Assembly (NCBI GenBank): GCA_013397115.1
Contig: VWZW01000878.1
Coordinates: 252,621-316,620, forward strand
Direction of reading: 5' to 3'
DNA length: 64,000 bases
DNA from: Edolisoma coerulescens
Taxonomy: Eukaryota > Chordata > Aves > Passeriformes > Campephagidae
The notes under the pieces were generated by a model. It was not told the origin of the DNA. It saw nothing but the letters and a program-made list of their open reading frames with translations, and ran no database searches. Below, piece by piece: positions 24,549 to 38,762 of this stretch. A program made the translations under genes and the position numbers. How positions within the stretch are numbered: position 1 is the first letter of the stretch; the number at the start of each line of letters is the position of its first letter.

Positions 24549-27500
24549 CACTTATTTCATCTTTCCTTTCAACCAACATAGCTGTAAGGATCTGCCTTGC
24601 CATGGGAAGCTCTGGTAATGCTGCAGAAGATGATGAAGAGAGGTTATTCTTAATAGAATATGATTTGTGGGGACAGAACACATACGACAAGAGAAGTCAC
24701 AGAGCCTGGGAACATGCTTGAGAAATGCTTGGGTGAGACTTTTCTCTCCTACTTTAGACAGAAGAAAAATTAATTAGCCAGGTCCAGGCTCAAAAATAGA
24801 GATGAAAAAGGAAAAAAAAATGCTTTTAGGATGTGGTACACTTTCCCTGTCTTGATTGTCTGTTTTAGCAGAGGGTTCTCCCTGTAGCTCTGCCTCCATG
24901 GAGTACAACATCAGTGCACACAGCTCAGAAGTGGACATGCACATTGTGCACTGACATTTAGTCAGATGAATCTTGTTTGTGACGGCACAGACAATTTGTT
25001 GAGTTGCAGTCAAATCCTTATGAAAAAATGGGAGCATTTGTGATCTATTCCATGGGAGTAAGAGATGTTTAAACAGTTTTCATCCTTAAGTGCAGAAGTG
25101 GTATTAGAGGAACAAGAAAATACAAAAACATACTCTTCTCTTGCATTCCAGCAGAAATGAAAACAGGGGAGTCCTAAATAAGACTTAGAAGGTTTTTACA
25201 ATATACTCAGGGAGACAGAGGACAAAAAGAAAGCAGGGCAGTCATAAAACCAGAAGAAACTCCTTGGGACTCATTTATTCTATACAGCTTTATTGTCTTG
25301 CAAAAGCAGACAGTGATCTGGACTCCCAAAGTCTCATCTGGTTTCTCCAAGTCATTTAAAGGATAAAAATATTTTTTCTCATTTCTCTTCCAGGGAAGAC
25401 AGAAAGAAGTCTAACACAGCTGGAAAAGCAGTTTGCTGCTACCTCAGTTTATTGCAGTGCCTCTTGCTCTGTGGTGTTGCAGTTCTGATCACACATGCAC
25501 AATCCCACAGCATCACTCCACGTTAAACTCTGCCAGATTTACCTTCTGTTCAGTTTGCTCCTTCTACATTGTGTATTAAATATTGGCACAGTACTGTAAT
25601 GTGTTTAATTACCAACTGCCATAAAGTACAAATGGCTCCTTTCATCTGTAGTCTTGACAAAAATGATTAATATAATATTTCCAGAAGATTTTCCTGTAGA
25701 TCTGGGGAAATTGGAGGGTTGGTTATAGGTCTTGGCACATTATTCAAAATGACAGCTAAGTACATTAGAGAGGAAATAATAGGCACTGATCCATCCATTC
25801 CATTCATTTAGATGTTTTCTGCTTGCAGGGACATGTGATCACAATTTCAGATTTATTTCTGACAGTTTAAACTAAACCTAAATATTGGTGTAATGGGGTG
25901 TACTGAGGGGCTGAAGTTGGCTGAATCAGACCCAAAGCATTTTTCTGTTTTCCATGTGGGCAGGTATTCCAACACTTCTGCTATGAAAAATGTGGCTGCC
26001 AGCATAGGAGAAGCTTAGCGGTTTTGCACAGGTACATTTACAGTTTTGGTGGGAGCTGGAAAGCAAGGAGATATTCAAAGAGTATTAATTAGAAAATCTA
26101 CAAGTTAATAGGCTGCCTCTGGTAGCCTCACTGCTCTAGCACCTGCTCCAAGAGCAGACCTGGAACAAACCACTGTCCTGCAAGTAATCTCCATTATTTC
26201 TATGTCTGCCCCAGATTTCGTCCATGACAAAGTGAATCCATCTATGCAGGCTCTGATTAAGAAGCACAGGAAGGCAAGACCCCCCGGCAGCAGTGCTGGG
26301 CTGCTCAGACTCTGCCTTCTAGTGCAGCAAAAGGGACAACAACTTATAGCACCTGCTACAGCCAAAGTCATCAGTCCCACTGGGGAAAGCGGGAATTACT
26401 TTTTCCGACACATCAGTTGCAGTTCAGGTCCTTAGCACGTGCTACCAACTTGTCCTGTGATAAATTTTGAGTGAGGAATAATGTAATACTTTTAGAGATC
26501 CTTCTGCTGCTACACAAAATCTTCCATTAAAGATTGGTGTGATTTTTAAACAGGAACTTTATGGTCCTTCTTCTGGAGAGCATACTAGTAGCTAAATGAC
26601 TAATTTCTTATGCACATTGTGCTTCATCATCTCAGCTTTCATCAGAGTAGTTACTTCTGTTTATCTGTGTTTTAGTGATTGAATCAGCTATGCTCTGGCC
26701 AGCAGGGAAAAATGTTTTGGTATTTTTAGCCTTCATTTAGCAATGCAAATGATCTTCCTATAATCATGTTTGTGAGAAAACACACCATACAATCAGAACC
26801 TCAATAATGACTGATATTAGCTATGCTCTAGACATCAATGAAATCGGCTCAGAGTCACAAACTCCCTTTTTTTGTCCTTTTTAATTGGAAAGGAGGAATG
26901 TATCTAATCAATTAAACCATTTTTTTACAAAATTGCCCAACTGTCCCCATGAGTCATCACAGAGAATCAAAATTATAATACAGGGCAGAAAGCTTTGCTG
27001 TTCAATGTTTGTGGTTTCTTTAAGTCTGTTATAAACAATAAAGCAGGCATATAAAAACTACTGTAATTTTCAATATCCATTAAAAGAAACACAACTGAAA
27101 GCAATCAAAAAATTCAGGTCCTTTTAAAATGTATGCCCAAGAATACAGAGTTATGTAAAATCAGTGCCCTTTAAATGGAATTAGATTTAGTCACAGATAC
27201 TTTCATGGGCAAAACTATGTCAGAACTAGTGCTCTTGAGAATTTTTGTTTCTTACTATCCATGTTTTGTTGTGTGCTATAATATAGCCCTGGAATTTTCC
27301 CACAATGATAATTTTGTACTTGAAAAATCCCTCTTGGAAGAGTGCTATACAATTTAATTAGTACTTTTCTACACAATTTTGTAGAGTGTATAATATTCTC
27401 CAGCCTCTGTGCAAAGGTACGGAGGCAATTTTGTTGTGGTTAATTAGTAATGAGAAAATGCTCTGAGTCTGCTCTAAGTCTTGAGTCCTACAATGATAAA

Positions 27501-30500
27501 TGGTATATCCACACTTTAAGGTAAGTCAGACACTACTGCAATGAATTTACAATCTGAACTAGCTTTATAAGGTATACCTGGAAGCCAGGGGTAAACTGGA
27601 AAAAGTGTTCAGGGCAGCAAGCTACAGTGAATCCAGCTTAACAAATGTAATGAGCACCCATATAATGCAGATTTATGGATTATTTTTCTACATTCAATTA
27701 TGTGCAACATCTCCTTTAAGGCCATAAATTTCCCAGTTATATCCGAATGCTCAGGCATTACAATCTTGGAGCATACAGAAAGGGCTGGCAGAGCCTGCTG
27801 CAGTGACACCAGCAGCTGTAACCTGTGCCTCGTCCTTGGTCCAGCTCAGGCCAGAGGGAGCACACAAGGCTACTTCTGCTGAGCAGATCACTGCATCTGC
27901 AGAATCCAGCTGAAGGCAGATGTGGAGAGCTAAAATGAAACATGGAAACAGGATGAGCTCTGTCAGCAGAGCTGGCTTGCTGCTTCTGCACCCCCTTGGC
28001 AAGACCCTGCATGGTTCTCCACGAATCCTGCCTTCCCCAAGGCCTGCCACTGCTCCAGGTGTGGGGTGCAGACGCCTGCATGTGAGCACTGCAGCACAGA
28101 AATCCATCCCTGCTCAACATCATCCTGACTGACACAGAACAATCACTGCCCTCCCAAAGCCCAGCCAAACACCACCCCCAGACACATCCCCACCTCACTG
28201 ATGACCTGTCATCCAAAAGACCGGGTCTTCCACCTACTCTGTTACTGTCGAGTCACAAACTCCAGGAATTTAAAGTCTTGGAAACGCTTAGAGACTGCTG
28301 AAGCCCCACCAAGTCCACCAGTGCTTCAAAGTGTTTCCTGTAGCCAGCATCCCTCTTACTTCAGCATTGACCTTAATGTTACGTTTTTCAGAGGTACACG
28401 TTAATACTGAGCAACCAATAAAATAAAGTAAGGCTGCTTGTCTTGTATTTTAACATCTATTTAAAGAGATTTCTGAAATGTTTTCCCCATCTTCTAGGCA
28501 CAGCTATTTGAGTAAGTGGCATAGCTTCATATTTTTGCAAATGAGAGGCATAACCACATAGTCTGGGCGGAGAAATCAGAGAAAATGTATGTAACTGACA
28601 GTGCGCTCTCAGGTTGTAGCACTAACTTTTATTACCTTCTTCTCATTATTTTCTTCAAGATAAAGTATCTGCTAAAGTTTGTAGCAGCAATATTGAATCC
28701 TACAGGTCAAATTGGGGGAACTATATTTTAAAAATAATACCATTTCAGATTAACAGTCTTTTATTCCACTTTCTTTTTATTTTGAAGACTAATAGGTCCA
28801 GACAATTAGCCTTTTCTGGATCCTTCATTACTTCATATTACCCTCACTGTAATTTGTCTCCTCTTTAAATACACAAGTATTCCCCTGGCAACACACACCA
28901 CAAACACATTTCTATGATTTCCCCTCACAGTATTTTCAGTTTTCCCAGACAAATGAAGATTTCTGTGTCTCTAAGACATTGTGCTGTCCCTCTCTGGGAA
29001 AATCCTGTGTGTTAATTGTGCTGACAGTTTACAATTGCCCTATCGGGACTGTAAATTATTGATATGAAGCCGCATTATCATATTTAAGATGTATGAAGTT
29101 GCTAGTACTTTACACTATCATGTTTCATAATACTGTAGGGTTTTGGGGAAAAGGGAGTTAAAGCTCTTTATGGGTTTTTTGGATATGGGTATGCACTGAA
29201 CAGCTAAAATGCACAGCAAAGCTCTGGCCTATTTTTTTGCGCGGCTTTAGCACATTTGTACTACGGCAATATGTTTAACTCCCCGAGCTTGCTCCTTCCC
29301 ACCTTGACTGTGTCAATACTGATTTTCACCTTCCACTCTGTTGTGCTGCCACTCTTCTTGGTAGGACCAAGATTATTGGTTTACTGAGCCAGTATCTATA
29401 GCAGGGACACAGCCCTGCTCTTCTTGAAGAGTATACATATGTATGAACCGATTATTTGAGTGTATTTTTCTCCTTGAAAAAGGAGTGTTTATTTGTAGGA
29501 GCTGAGAAGACCAGATTAAACCTTTTCCATTTAGTACGCTTCAAATAAAAACTTTTCTCCCTTCCTATTAACTGTTTGAATCAGTTCACGAATGAATGTT
29601 ACGAGATTTAAAAGGTGTTACCTGCTGAAAATATGCTTGTATTTTTCTTGAAGATATTTTTTCCAAAACTCTTTCCACTAAAATAATGCAGCCATCCTTG
29701 TGATCTTTTACACTGTGATATGCTCATTGTGTGGCATATACATATTAATCTATAATTAAAAGAGGTGTCTGTGAGAGATACTTAGTTCATCTGGCCCATG
29801 TTCACCAACAGGTTTGGAATGTATACCCCTTCACAAACCAGTCAAACATGCAGGAAAACAGCCATAGGATAACAGTTATAACACAGAAAACAGATTTTTC
29901 CTGTCAGTGGGTGGCAGAAGCCTCAATCTTCCAAGCCAAATAATGTGCTTAAGTATAATGAGACATAATGCAGCCACATCTACAAGTGTGTTCAAAAATA
30001 AAGTCTTGCTTTCTCTCCAGGGATTTGAGAGCTGCAGATTTCCTGCCAGAAAAGATACAAATGTATTTAGAGTGGGCTGGGGAGAAGGGAGTGCTTCTAG
30101 GAGACAGAAAAAACAGCCAGGCCAAATATTTGGAATTTGATAATGTTTTGTTATTACATTGTATCTTCCCAAATAAGAGTGTTTTTTTAACACAAACCAG
30201 CAAGACTAGACATAAAACAAGCGTTTAAACATAATTCTGTTGCTTCAGCAAGAGCTTCTTGTTACCTGGATGTACTGTATTAACAGTGAAAGGGTTTTTT
30301 GCAACAAGCTTGCACATGATGAGCTTTCTTTCATGCTATCAGATAAATTTCTGTCTGTTTACATCAGAATTTACTGAAGTTTTTTAAACTTCTCTTCTGC
30401 ACCTCTCCATTTTTTCCCACTTTCAATGCCCAAGTGTTAAAGACCATCTTCCTCTCAAGAATTTCCACTTAACTCTGAATTGAGCACCTCTGCTTCCCAC

Positions 30501-32890
30501 CATGTCTAATCTTCAAGTAAAATAACTATTTATTAGATTTAATGACAGTAATTCTTGGTACTTCAAAGAAAGGTCTTCTTTAACCATACTGGATGACATT
30601 TCTGCTGTGGGGATGTGAGATCATCTCTGGAAGTCCTTCCTAGAAACAGGCTTAGCTGGGTCCTTCTGGATCCTCTGGATGCAGAATTATGGGGTAGCTC
30701 TAACAAGGGAATGGAGTGGCTAAAATATTCAAGTGCCATGAAATTAAACGCCTGAACCACAGAGCCCAGGGAAATACAGGACCATGTGCTAAGAGCCTGC
30801 CCTTTTCTTTTACTTCACAGGAAGACCTCACAGCCCTGCAGGGCCCAAGCAGCTGTGTCAAACATACAGAGCCCACCAGTAACAGAACTCCTAGGCACTG
30901 GGATATGTCTAAAAGTCCTACCTTTCTTGAGGTAATGAGGTCTCCATCTAGCTGAGCTCTACAGCTGTCCTAGTGATAGCATACTCCCAGACCAGCAATT
31001 GCCATGACAGCTTAACACTGAGAAAATTAATCCAGAAAATTGAAAACATTAGTTTGAAACTTTCCAAAGCCCAGGGAACTTAAAATATGTTCTTCTAGGG
31101 GAATGGCCACACAGTAGAAAGAAACTTCTTTTTTTTCTTTTCCCAGTGTCTGAGGAATCCCAGATTATTTTACAAATCTTCAGTTCAGGGGGGCAAATGC
31201 TATGAAAGAAAACACAATGTCCTTACACAGAGGACTTAAAGACGAGCACAATGCATGCTGTACCCTCGATATAAAATTAAGGAAAAAATCCCTAAGTACA
31301 TTCTGTTCAAGTACCACATCTATATTACTTGCTCTCAAGATCAACTACAGGACAAAAAGTTACTGCTCTCTAATCAGTATTCATATGAAAGTGTTCAAAC
31401 TATAACTCAGAATCCTGAGAGACTGAAATGCTTCTCATTTTCTCATTTCTCAATGCTTTTCTCATTTCCCATCTTTTTAAAATGAGAATGAATTCTATTT
31501 CAGTAGTAGCTTTGATGTATTTCAGGCTTTTTTTTCTACATCAGTTAGAAGAAAATAATTTGCTTCAACAAATCTTAATGTCTGTATGTTTTTGGTTTTG
31601 TCTTTCACTAGATGACAAACATTTTCTTAGATTACAAACTTTTTATGAAAGCATATTTAAAACATCTATATCCTGAAATGAGGCTTGATTTTGAACTTAT
31701 ATTATTCAAAACACAACTACATTGAATGATCCCTTTTGTTGGATGAAGAATATGGCATAGTGGATGGAGTGAGTTTGAAAATAGGTTTTTATACACAAAA
31801 TGCAACTGGCAAGAGCCTTCATTAACACTCATGCAGAATTCTGTTTTGCCAAAAGAACAGAAGTGTGTATCAGAGGGAAGATGGGGTACATAAGGCTAAG
31901 AAAACTCATTCCATTTGCCACAAAAATAAATTGGCAAGTGAGCACCATTCAGCCAGCCTGTGGGGTGGTCCATCCACAAAATTTAGAGGAAAGAGAGGAA
32001 TGTGCAGTGATCCAGACTAAGGAGCATTATGTCCTTTTTCTTTTATCAAGAAATCATGTTACTGAAAAGGTCTCTCCAACGTAAAGGAAGCAAGGGAAAT
32101 CACCAGTGCTATTATAGATCCATTTCCATTGGAAGATCAAAGCAACAACATAAAAGCAAGTGTCAGCTGAAGCATTTTCTTCTGCTTTCAGGGTAGAAAG
32201 TAAAAGCTGTTGAATGGAAATCTATCAAAATGTTTTCTTCTGACATGTTGATGGTAATTATCCTGACTGATATTAACCTTGTTAAATAGCCATTAGTGTC
32301 TGCTAGAAGAGTGAAGAGTCCCTTCCCACAGCCCATCTGAAGGAAAGATGGCCAGCAACTAAAAATTCAAGTCTTTTACTTTCTACTAAGCATGAACAGA
32401 TGTATGGACAAACTAAACATGAACAAATACATAGAAAAACATCACTTATAGTGGAAATAGTTTTGGTCCCTTGCCTACCACTTTGTGTTTTAACCACTCA
32501 GTGACTGATATTCTATCCAAGTCTGGTATATGGCTTGAGTTAATTTATTTTCAAGAGATATAGCTCTCTCCACTCACTCCTTACTGAAAAGGAAGATAGA
32601 GAACTGTATTTTGCTATACTTCCCTTTGAGGAATCTGCCTTCACTCTAACACCTTTCTCACCTGCTGTCCCCAGCACTGCAAACTGATGCAAAGAAATCA
32701 TCACAGCACAGTTTGGGCTTTTCTGCAAAGGCACAGTCCAAGACACATGGCACCTGAGCATAACCCCAAGTTTACACTGTCTAAAGATTCAGGTAAAATC
32801 CAGGCCAAGTGCTCTACAGCCTCACCCACAAGCAGCTCTCAGCATCCCAGTTTATCCTATTCCTGTGATATGTTTTGTACCCAATTAAAA

Positions 32891-32910
32891 ACAAGCTACC
32901 ACAAGCTACC
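32891..32910. repeat. 10-bp perfect tandem duplication
   Basis: ACAAGCTACC occurs twice in succession. It is an isolated small duplication in intergenic sequence. Confidence 0.9.
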
Positions 32911-35900
32911 TGGGCAGAAGGCCACAGGTCACAGATCCTGCTTGATCCTCTCCCACTGGCATTTTGCATCAAATTCAGTAAAAACCTAAGAAACCTAAAA
33001 TTGTATCAAAACCTTCTTTGGTGTGTGGTTCACTCAATGCTGCTGTGATGTGTTTGTGAACTGAGAGAGCTGGAGCAGTACCTCAGGAGGAGCAAAGGTG
33101 GTGGTGGTGGTGAAGCAGAACAGAAAACACCTGGGCTGAAAATGTGAGTTTGGGAAAAGAGGAAGAGGAAAGCAAGGAAAGAGGCTACAGTCTGAAATTA
33201 CACAAGGAGATTGGGCTGGAGGTTAAGGTCGAGACACACCAAGGGATGTGGAGCCTGGGACTGCTGGCAGAGCTTGGCCAGGAAGAGGCAGCACAGATAA
33301 AGGAGTCCAGGGTTGAGTAAGTAAGGGGAGGCAAAGCACAATAAGCAACAGCCTGGAGGGGTTTGGGGTGAAAGTGGATCTGTCAGGCCAGAACAAAGCA
33401 GATTCTTGTGGAATGGACGGAAGAATTGCTGCCCAGTGGATCACACTCCCCTGCAGAGACTTAATTTTCTGCTGTCCGTGGTGTTATAAAATGATGTGAA
33501 TCTTCCAGCAAAGCACATCTCACCCCTCTGTAGTTTCCCATGGAGAAACAGAGGGAAATAGGGAAAACACAACCACTGACAACAGAGGTCTGTGCAAAAC
33601 AGCCAGCTCTTTCAGACTTGCTGAGGAAACATGAGTGAAAATGGAGTACTGTATGATTAGAGCTCACCAGCTCCCATGAAAATATTTTCCAAAAGCATTA
33701 TTTCAGGACCAGAAGGCCTTGAAACAATCGAAGCATTCTCACAGCAGGGACTTTTGGTGGCTCCAAAACTGGAGAGCAGAAAAGCTGACACAAATGTACT
33801 GCCAGGACTCTGGGAGGTGGGGAACAGGCTGGTAGGAAAGGCTTCTCTCCACATTTCATGGAAACCAAGATATTCCCTTGGAAAGCGCAGATTTCTGCAA
33901 ATCTTCCTTATCTGAAAGAATATGTTCTCTTGAAAAATTTCTACCAGCTCAAAGCAAAAAGGGAATCTTCTTTTTCTGGCTTCATGACAGATGTAGTTAT
34001 TTACACACAAAAATATTTTCATGATACGGGTATGGAAAAACAGGGAAAAGATAGAGAGAGCCAGGAAAAGGAGGATCAGCACAAGAGCCCACAAAAACAG
34101 GTTGGAAGTCCAGAGGCATTTTAGCAGACTCAGTGGAAAACTTCTGATTTTCTTTCCTTTTAAAACCAGCAGTATTTTCCAGAAAGGTTTTATCTCTTCT
34201 ACAGGAGATTGTTTAATGGCCAGCAATTATGGCCAGTGTTTCTATTATCCAAGTAATGAGAAAAGCAGCATCCCAGATTTATGACAACAAAGATTTTTGG
34301 AACCTCAGTAGGATTTAGATAGAAGCAGGATGCGCTAAACTCCCTTTCCAATGTCAGCATCCTCTCTTCTCATTTGCTTATCAGTGGTGGGGCTCCAGCA
34401 AGGATCCTGTCAAACGCATCCACAGCAAAAACTTCCCTCAGTCCATGCTTAATGGCCTTTCCCAGAGACTGGATTAGACAGTCCTCAGGCAGGGGTGAGC
34501 ACCAAACAAACTCCCCACTTTATGTGAGGTCCCTGATCATGGAGTCGTTGAAAGGGAAGAGCCATCTTCAATTTGGAAGAAAGGTTTTAAAAGGAAAGGT
34601 CTCATCTGCATGGCAGAAACACTTGCTCTTGCCTACTTTCATCCCAGTGCTACACACCCTGAATAAGAAACACAAATTCATGGGGTCCTGAGGCATTCAG
34701 AGCCTGTTGAAGGCACTCACTGCTCAGGTGAAGTTCTCTGAAGTACTCACATACTTCAGAAATGTCATGAGTACACATTAGTTTTGAATATAAAATGCAG
34801 AAAAGAAATGAGGCTTGCTCATCTTTGATTCAATTTTCTGTCAAGACTGGATGTTCCTGGTTTTTCCTTTATTTGTTTAGGATCATGTATTATTTCAATA
34901 GTTAGCATCCAGTTTCAAAAACCCCAACAGAAACCATTTGTGAAAACCAGCAGTTCCCAGACTGCAAATGCCATGGGACTTTGGTACTCTGCAACAGAGC
35001 AAGATTCCACTTCATTAACATATACTGATGGGAAAGGGAAACTGCAAGTAAAAGGAGAGCCCTGTGTCCCTCCCAGGGCAGCAGATGTAACAACAAAACT
35101 ACACTTGCAAAATCCCACAGTCCTACTGAGCAATAAGGTGCAAGAGTCCTGTGAAAATGAGTAGTTGATAGACAGTGATTCAGAGCAATTTGCCCTGAGT
35201 AATCAGCAGCCACTTCACCACAGGGATAGGCTGTTGCTGTGCCTCTGCTCAGGGAGAAGTGGCTGTGCAGGAGCTTGGAAAAGGGATCAGACACCCAGCT
35301 TTGATGTAACAGGAAATGAGTACTGTGCTGGCTGATGCCATCAGACCCTAAGTAAAGCAGGAGTACAGGATTTTTCATTCTCCTGCTCTTCTAATCAATG
35401 TCTGGGTTCAGCAGGAAGGGAAGTGAAAGAAATCCCAATTTTCTAATCTTCATTCAAGGTGATTTCATAAGGTTTAATGTGTAAGTATTGATAGTCTTTA
35501 AAGCATATCCATGTTAAGATTAACTTCTTACATTCCTGTATTTGATACAAGTATTCAGCACCTGTCTCCCTCTAATTCTGGTTCAATTTCTGAAAAGATG
35601 TTCCACCTTTTCATCTTGCTTTATTACTGTTTTATCAAAGGCGAATCATTCACATGGAAAGTAACCCACAAGAAGGAAACACTCCTGGCATGCCAGTGTC
35701 CCAGTGGACATTGAAGGTTCAATTGCATGACCAGATAATTTTATAGTCTCATTTGGGATTCAGGAGCAAGCGTGGGAGATCCTCGTTTCTGAAGACAATA
35801 TGGTCACCTGTAACAGGAGCCCCACCAGCAAGCACACAAACACATCCAGTGGTGTGCAGCTGGTCCTGCACACAAATGCTTAGAGGCACACAATAAGGAA

Positions 35901-38744
35901 AAGCTGAGGCTGGGAATAAAGCCAAGCCATTCACCTATAGCTGTAGAAATTATCTATTCCTTTTGCACACAACAGCCCTGTGAAATGAGATGTGGGGTGT
36001 ACTCCCACATTACCTGTTCCAGAGGTCTGGGATGTGCCTGGTGAGCAGGTGTGTGTCAGGTGAGCAGAGAATGTGTGTGCCTGAGCTTAAGGGATGTGTT
36101 GAGCTTACCAAGTGGTATTTAACAGAAGTAAGATGTGTCTTCTCTTCAGGGTATGGCTTGAAATAAAAAAAATGAGCTGACACTTCATTAAAAAAAACAA
36201 AAAACAATGTAGGGACTGCAGTCCAGGAGGGCAAGGGAACCAAAGCCCAGAAGAGATCCAGGACTTCCAAGCTCCTCCTCTCCCAGGTGGGCTGATGCTG
36301 GTCCCCACCAGCACACATGCTGCTTGTGTGGGGAAGAGTCATTCCCCAGTCCCCTCTTCCCCACACAGCAGGGGATAGGAGGGAATGACTGCAAAGCCAG
36401 GCATCTTGGATCTGACTACTAGTGTTTTAATCTGACATTATGCTGCCACTGTAAGCCAATATTAATAACACCTTCTTACCTGTGTGCCTGATAATTAATT
36501 GTTCTTATTTCCTGAGTTTCCAAAAATTCATTCTTGTCCTGTGCTCAGTTACAGTTAGTGTCACTTGGCAATTCAGGTACAAAGGAATTTTTAAGCTCCT
36601 TGGAAAAGGTTAATGACTGAGAAGTAGTTTTCTATTTTTAATATTTTTCTGGGGTCATAATATAAGATAGCATAGAATGTTTTGTCTGATTCACACATGC
36701 CTGCTAATCTCAGCAAAGGAAACAGATGGAGTATTGAACTCTCAGATATGTAGGTTTTTAGTGCACATGGACACAACTCTCAAGTCCTTCCACGTACTCT
36801 AAAGTCTTTCAGACTTGTCTAGATCAGATAGTATTTCTAGTCTTTGGTTTTCATCTAAAGTGCATAAATGGAACCTGAAAGCAATGACAAAAAATATTTT
36901 ATTCTCCTGTACTGTTAATGTCATGACATTGTGTTTACTATTTTTGATTCTTCTTCTTATAATCCTACCTTTTTCATGTTATCCTTTTTGTTATGTGTCT
37001 TCCTTCCAAACAATGAAGCTGTGTTGCTGTTGACTTTTTCTCCTAGCTTATTAGGGTCAACAGGAACCTAATACATTCTGCTGGAACTGCTATCTTTAGA
37101 TGGAATTAAAATTCAGCTGTCATTGAAGATCTCTTGGTATTTACATCAAAAGAAGGTAACATAAAGCTGTAGAGAAAATTGTAATCCTTTTGAAATCCAT
37201 AAAAGCTTTACCACTGATTCCCATGGAACCAGGATTTCACTGTCCCTACTGCAGAAACTGTCCTAGAAACCTCCTCCCTGAAGTTTAAGAGCCACAGGAT
37301 AGTTCCAGTACTCCCTAGGAGAGAGCGATCTGCAGTGCCTACTGGAAATTGGGAACAGGTAAGGATAGAAGGCTCACCTGGAGATCTGACACATAAGAAG
37401 CCAGAGCCCTTTTAGAATCCAGAGCTACAAAGCCCTTTGTTGCTTCAAGTCCAGCTACTGGTTTTCAAAGAGAAACAGGTCATCTACACGGAGAGTCTAC
37501 AGCAGTGTCTCCATTCCACACTGTGAAAACCCGGTTTAAACACCACTTTCGAAATTCAGTTGCAGGTCATTTGAAATTGCCCATTTCCCATGCGACAGAG
37601 ACTTTTTAATTTTGTCAATTACAAAATGTCTCCTACAGGAATCTTGTATCTAGACAACACACTTTATTTATGTTCCATAAGAGTTATGTGGTAGATGGCA
37701 AGAATTCCGATGAGTCAGGTTACATTGAGTATGAAACCCAAGCAGAACCAAGAGTCAATGTCATCACTGGGCTACTTTGTTCTGGGAGTGGATGCTATCA
37801 GAGCATGTCATTATATTTTTTATTGCATCTTCTATAAAGACTTCCTGGAATAGCAGATGTCTAGTAATCAAAATTGTTCTTGAAATTTAAATAAATATGC
37901 CATATTCTAACAATATTCATCCTTAGGCTTTGCTAGCATTAAATCTGTATTAATATTTTATTTCCTAGCAATAAAATTCACTTTTTTTTCACTATAAATA
38001 GAGATGAAAAGGTGGGAGTGAAAACCAGCTACAGAATGTGCAGCAGCCTATGGCAGATACAATGGTTCTGAATTAAATCTCTGCATTTTAGTGGAAATTC
38101 CAAATACATTATTGCTCAGAAAATTCATAGACGAATACTGGCAGATTTATAAATCAAAATTTCTCAGAAAAAGATTCATTTATACTTTTTAAAAAATAAT
38201 TTTCCTAATTCCTAATTCTTTTTGGCAGAGAAAAAACCTTGGGTTTTGTCTTTTGAGAACAAGAAAATCAAACCTAGGCAATGTTAAACTTTTTTTTGTG
38301 GAGTGTTTCAAAATTGAAAACAAAAAGTTATTGAAGTAGAAGAATATCCCCTGGGATGTAAACTATGGTTAGAATTTTTTCCTAACTTATTTCACTGTAT
38401 AATGTCAATAGTTACAGAACTCCAACTCTTTTATAATCATTTTACATATTTAGCCTGCTGAGATTTAACTGCTTGGTTGCTTAAAAATGGTCCACAGGTC
38501 CCATAAACACTATACTTCTGAAAAAATAGGCTCATTTTCTGCATTTCACTCCTTCAGGCTCCTTCTCAGCTAGCTGATGACAGTAATAGCTGGTACTGTA
38601 ACACAATTTCAGGGGCCGTGTTACACAAAACCCTACAACAAACGTGGGGAAAAGGTCTGGTATTAGACTGAGTCATCAGCTAAACAATTTATACAGAGTG
38701 TGCACGGGAGCAGCTCAACAGCCCTTCAAGTATTTAAGATGTAC

Positions 38745-38762
38745 TTTTTTTTTTTTTTTTTT
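38745..38762. repeat. Poly(T) run (18)
   Basis: An uninterrupted T run of 18 bases follows GTAC. It could mark the tail of an antisense retroposed sequence, but nothing recognisable lies beside it. Confidence 0.9.

Noticed and set aside
26202..26435. ORF with a GQQLIAPAT segment near an AACAAC run, considered as an STK32B tail
   Set aside because: The required frame contains a stop and the flanking residues do not match.
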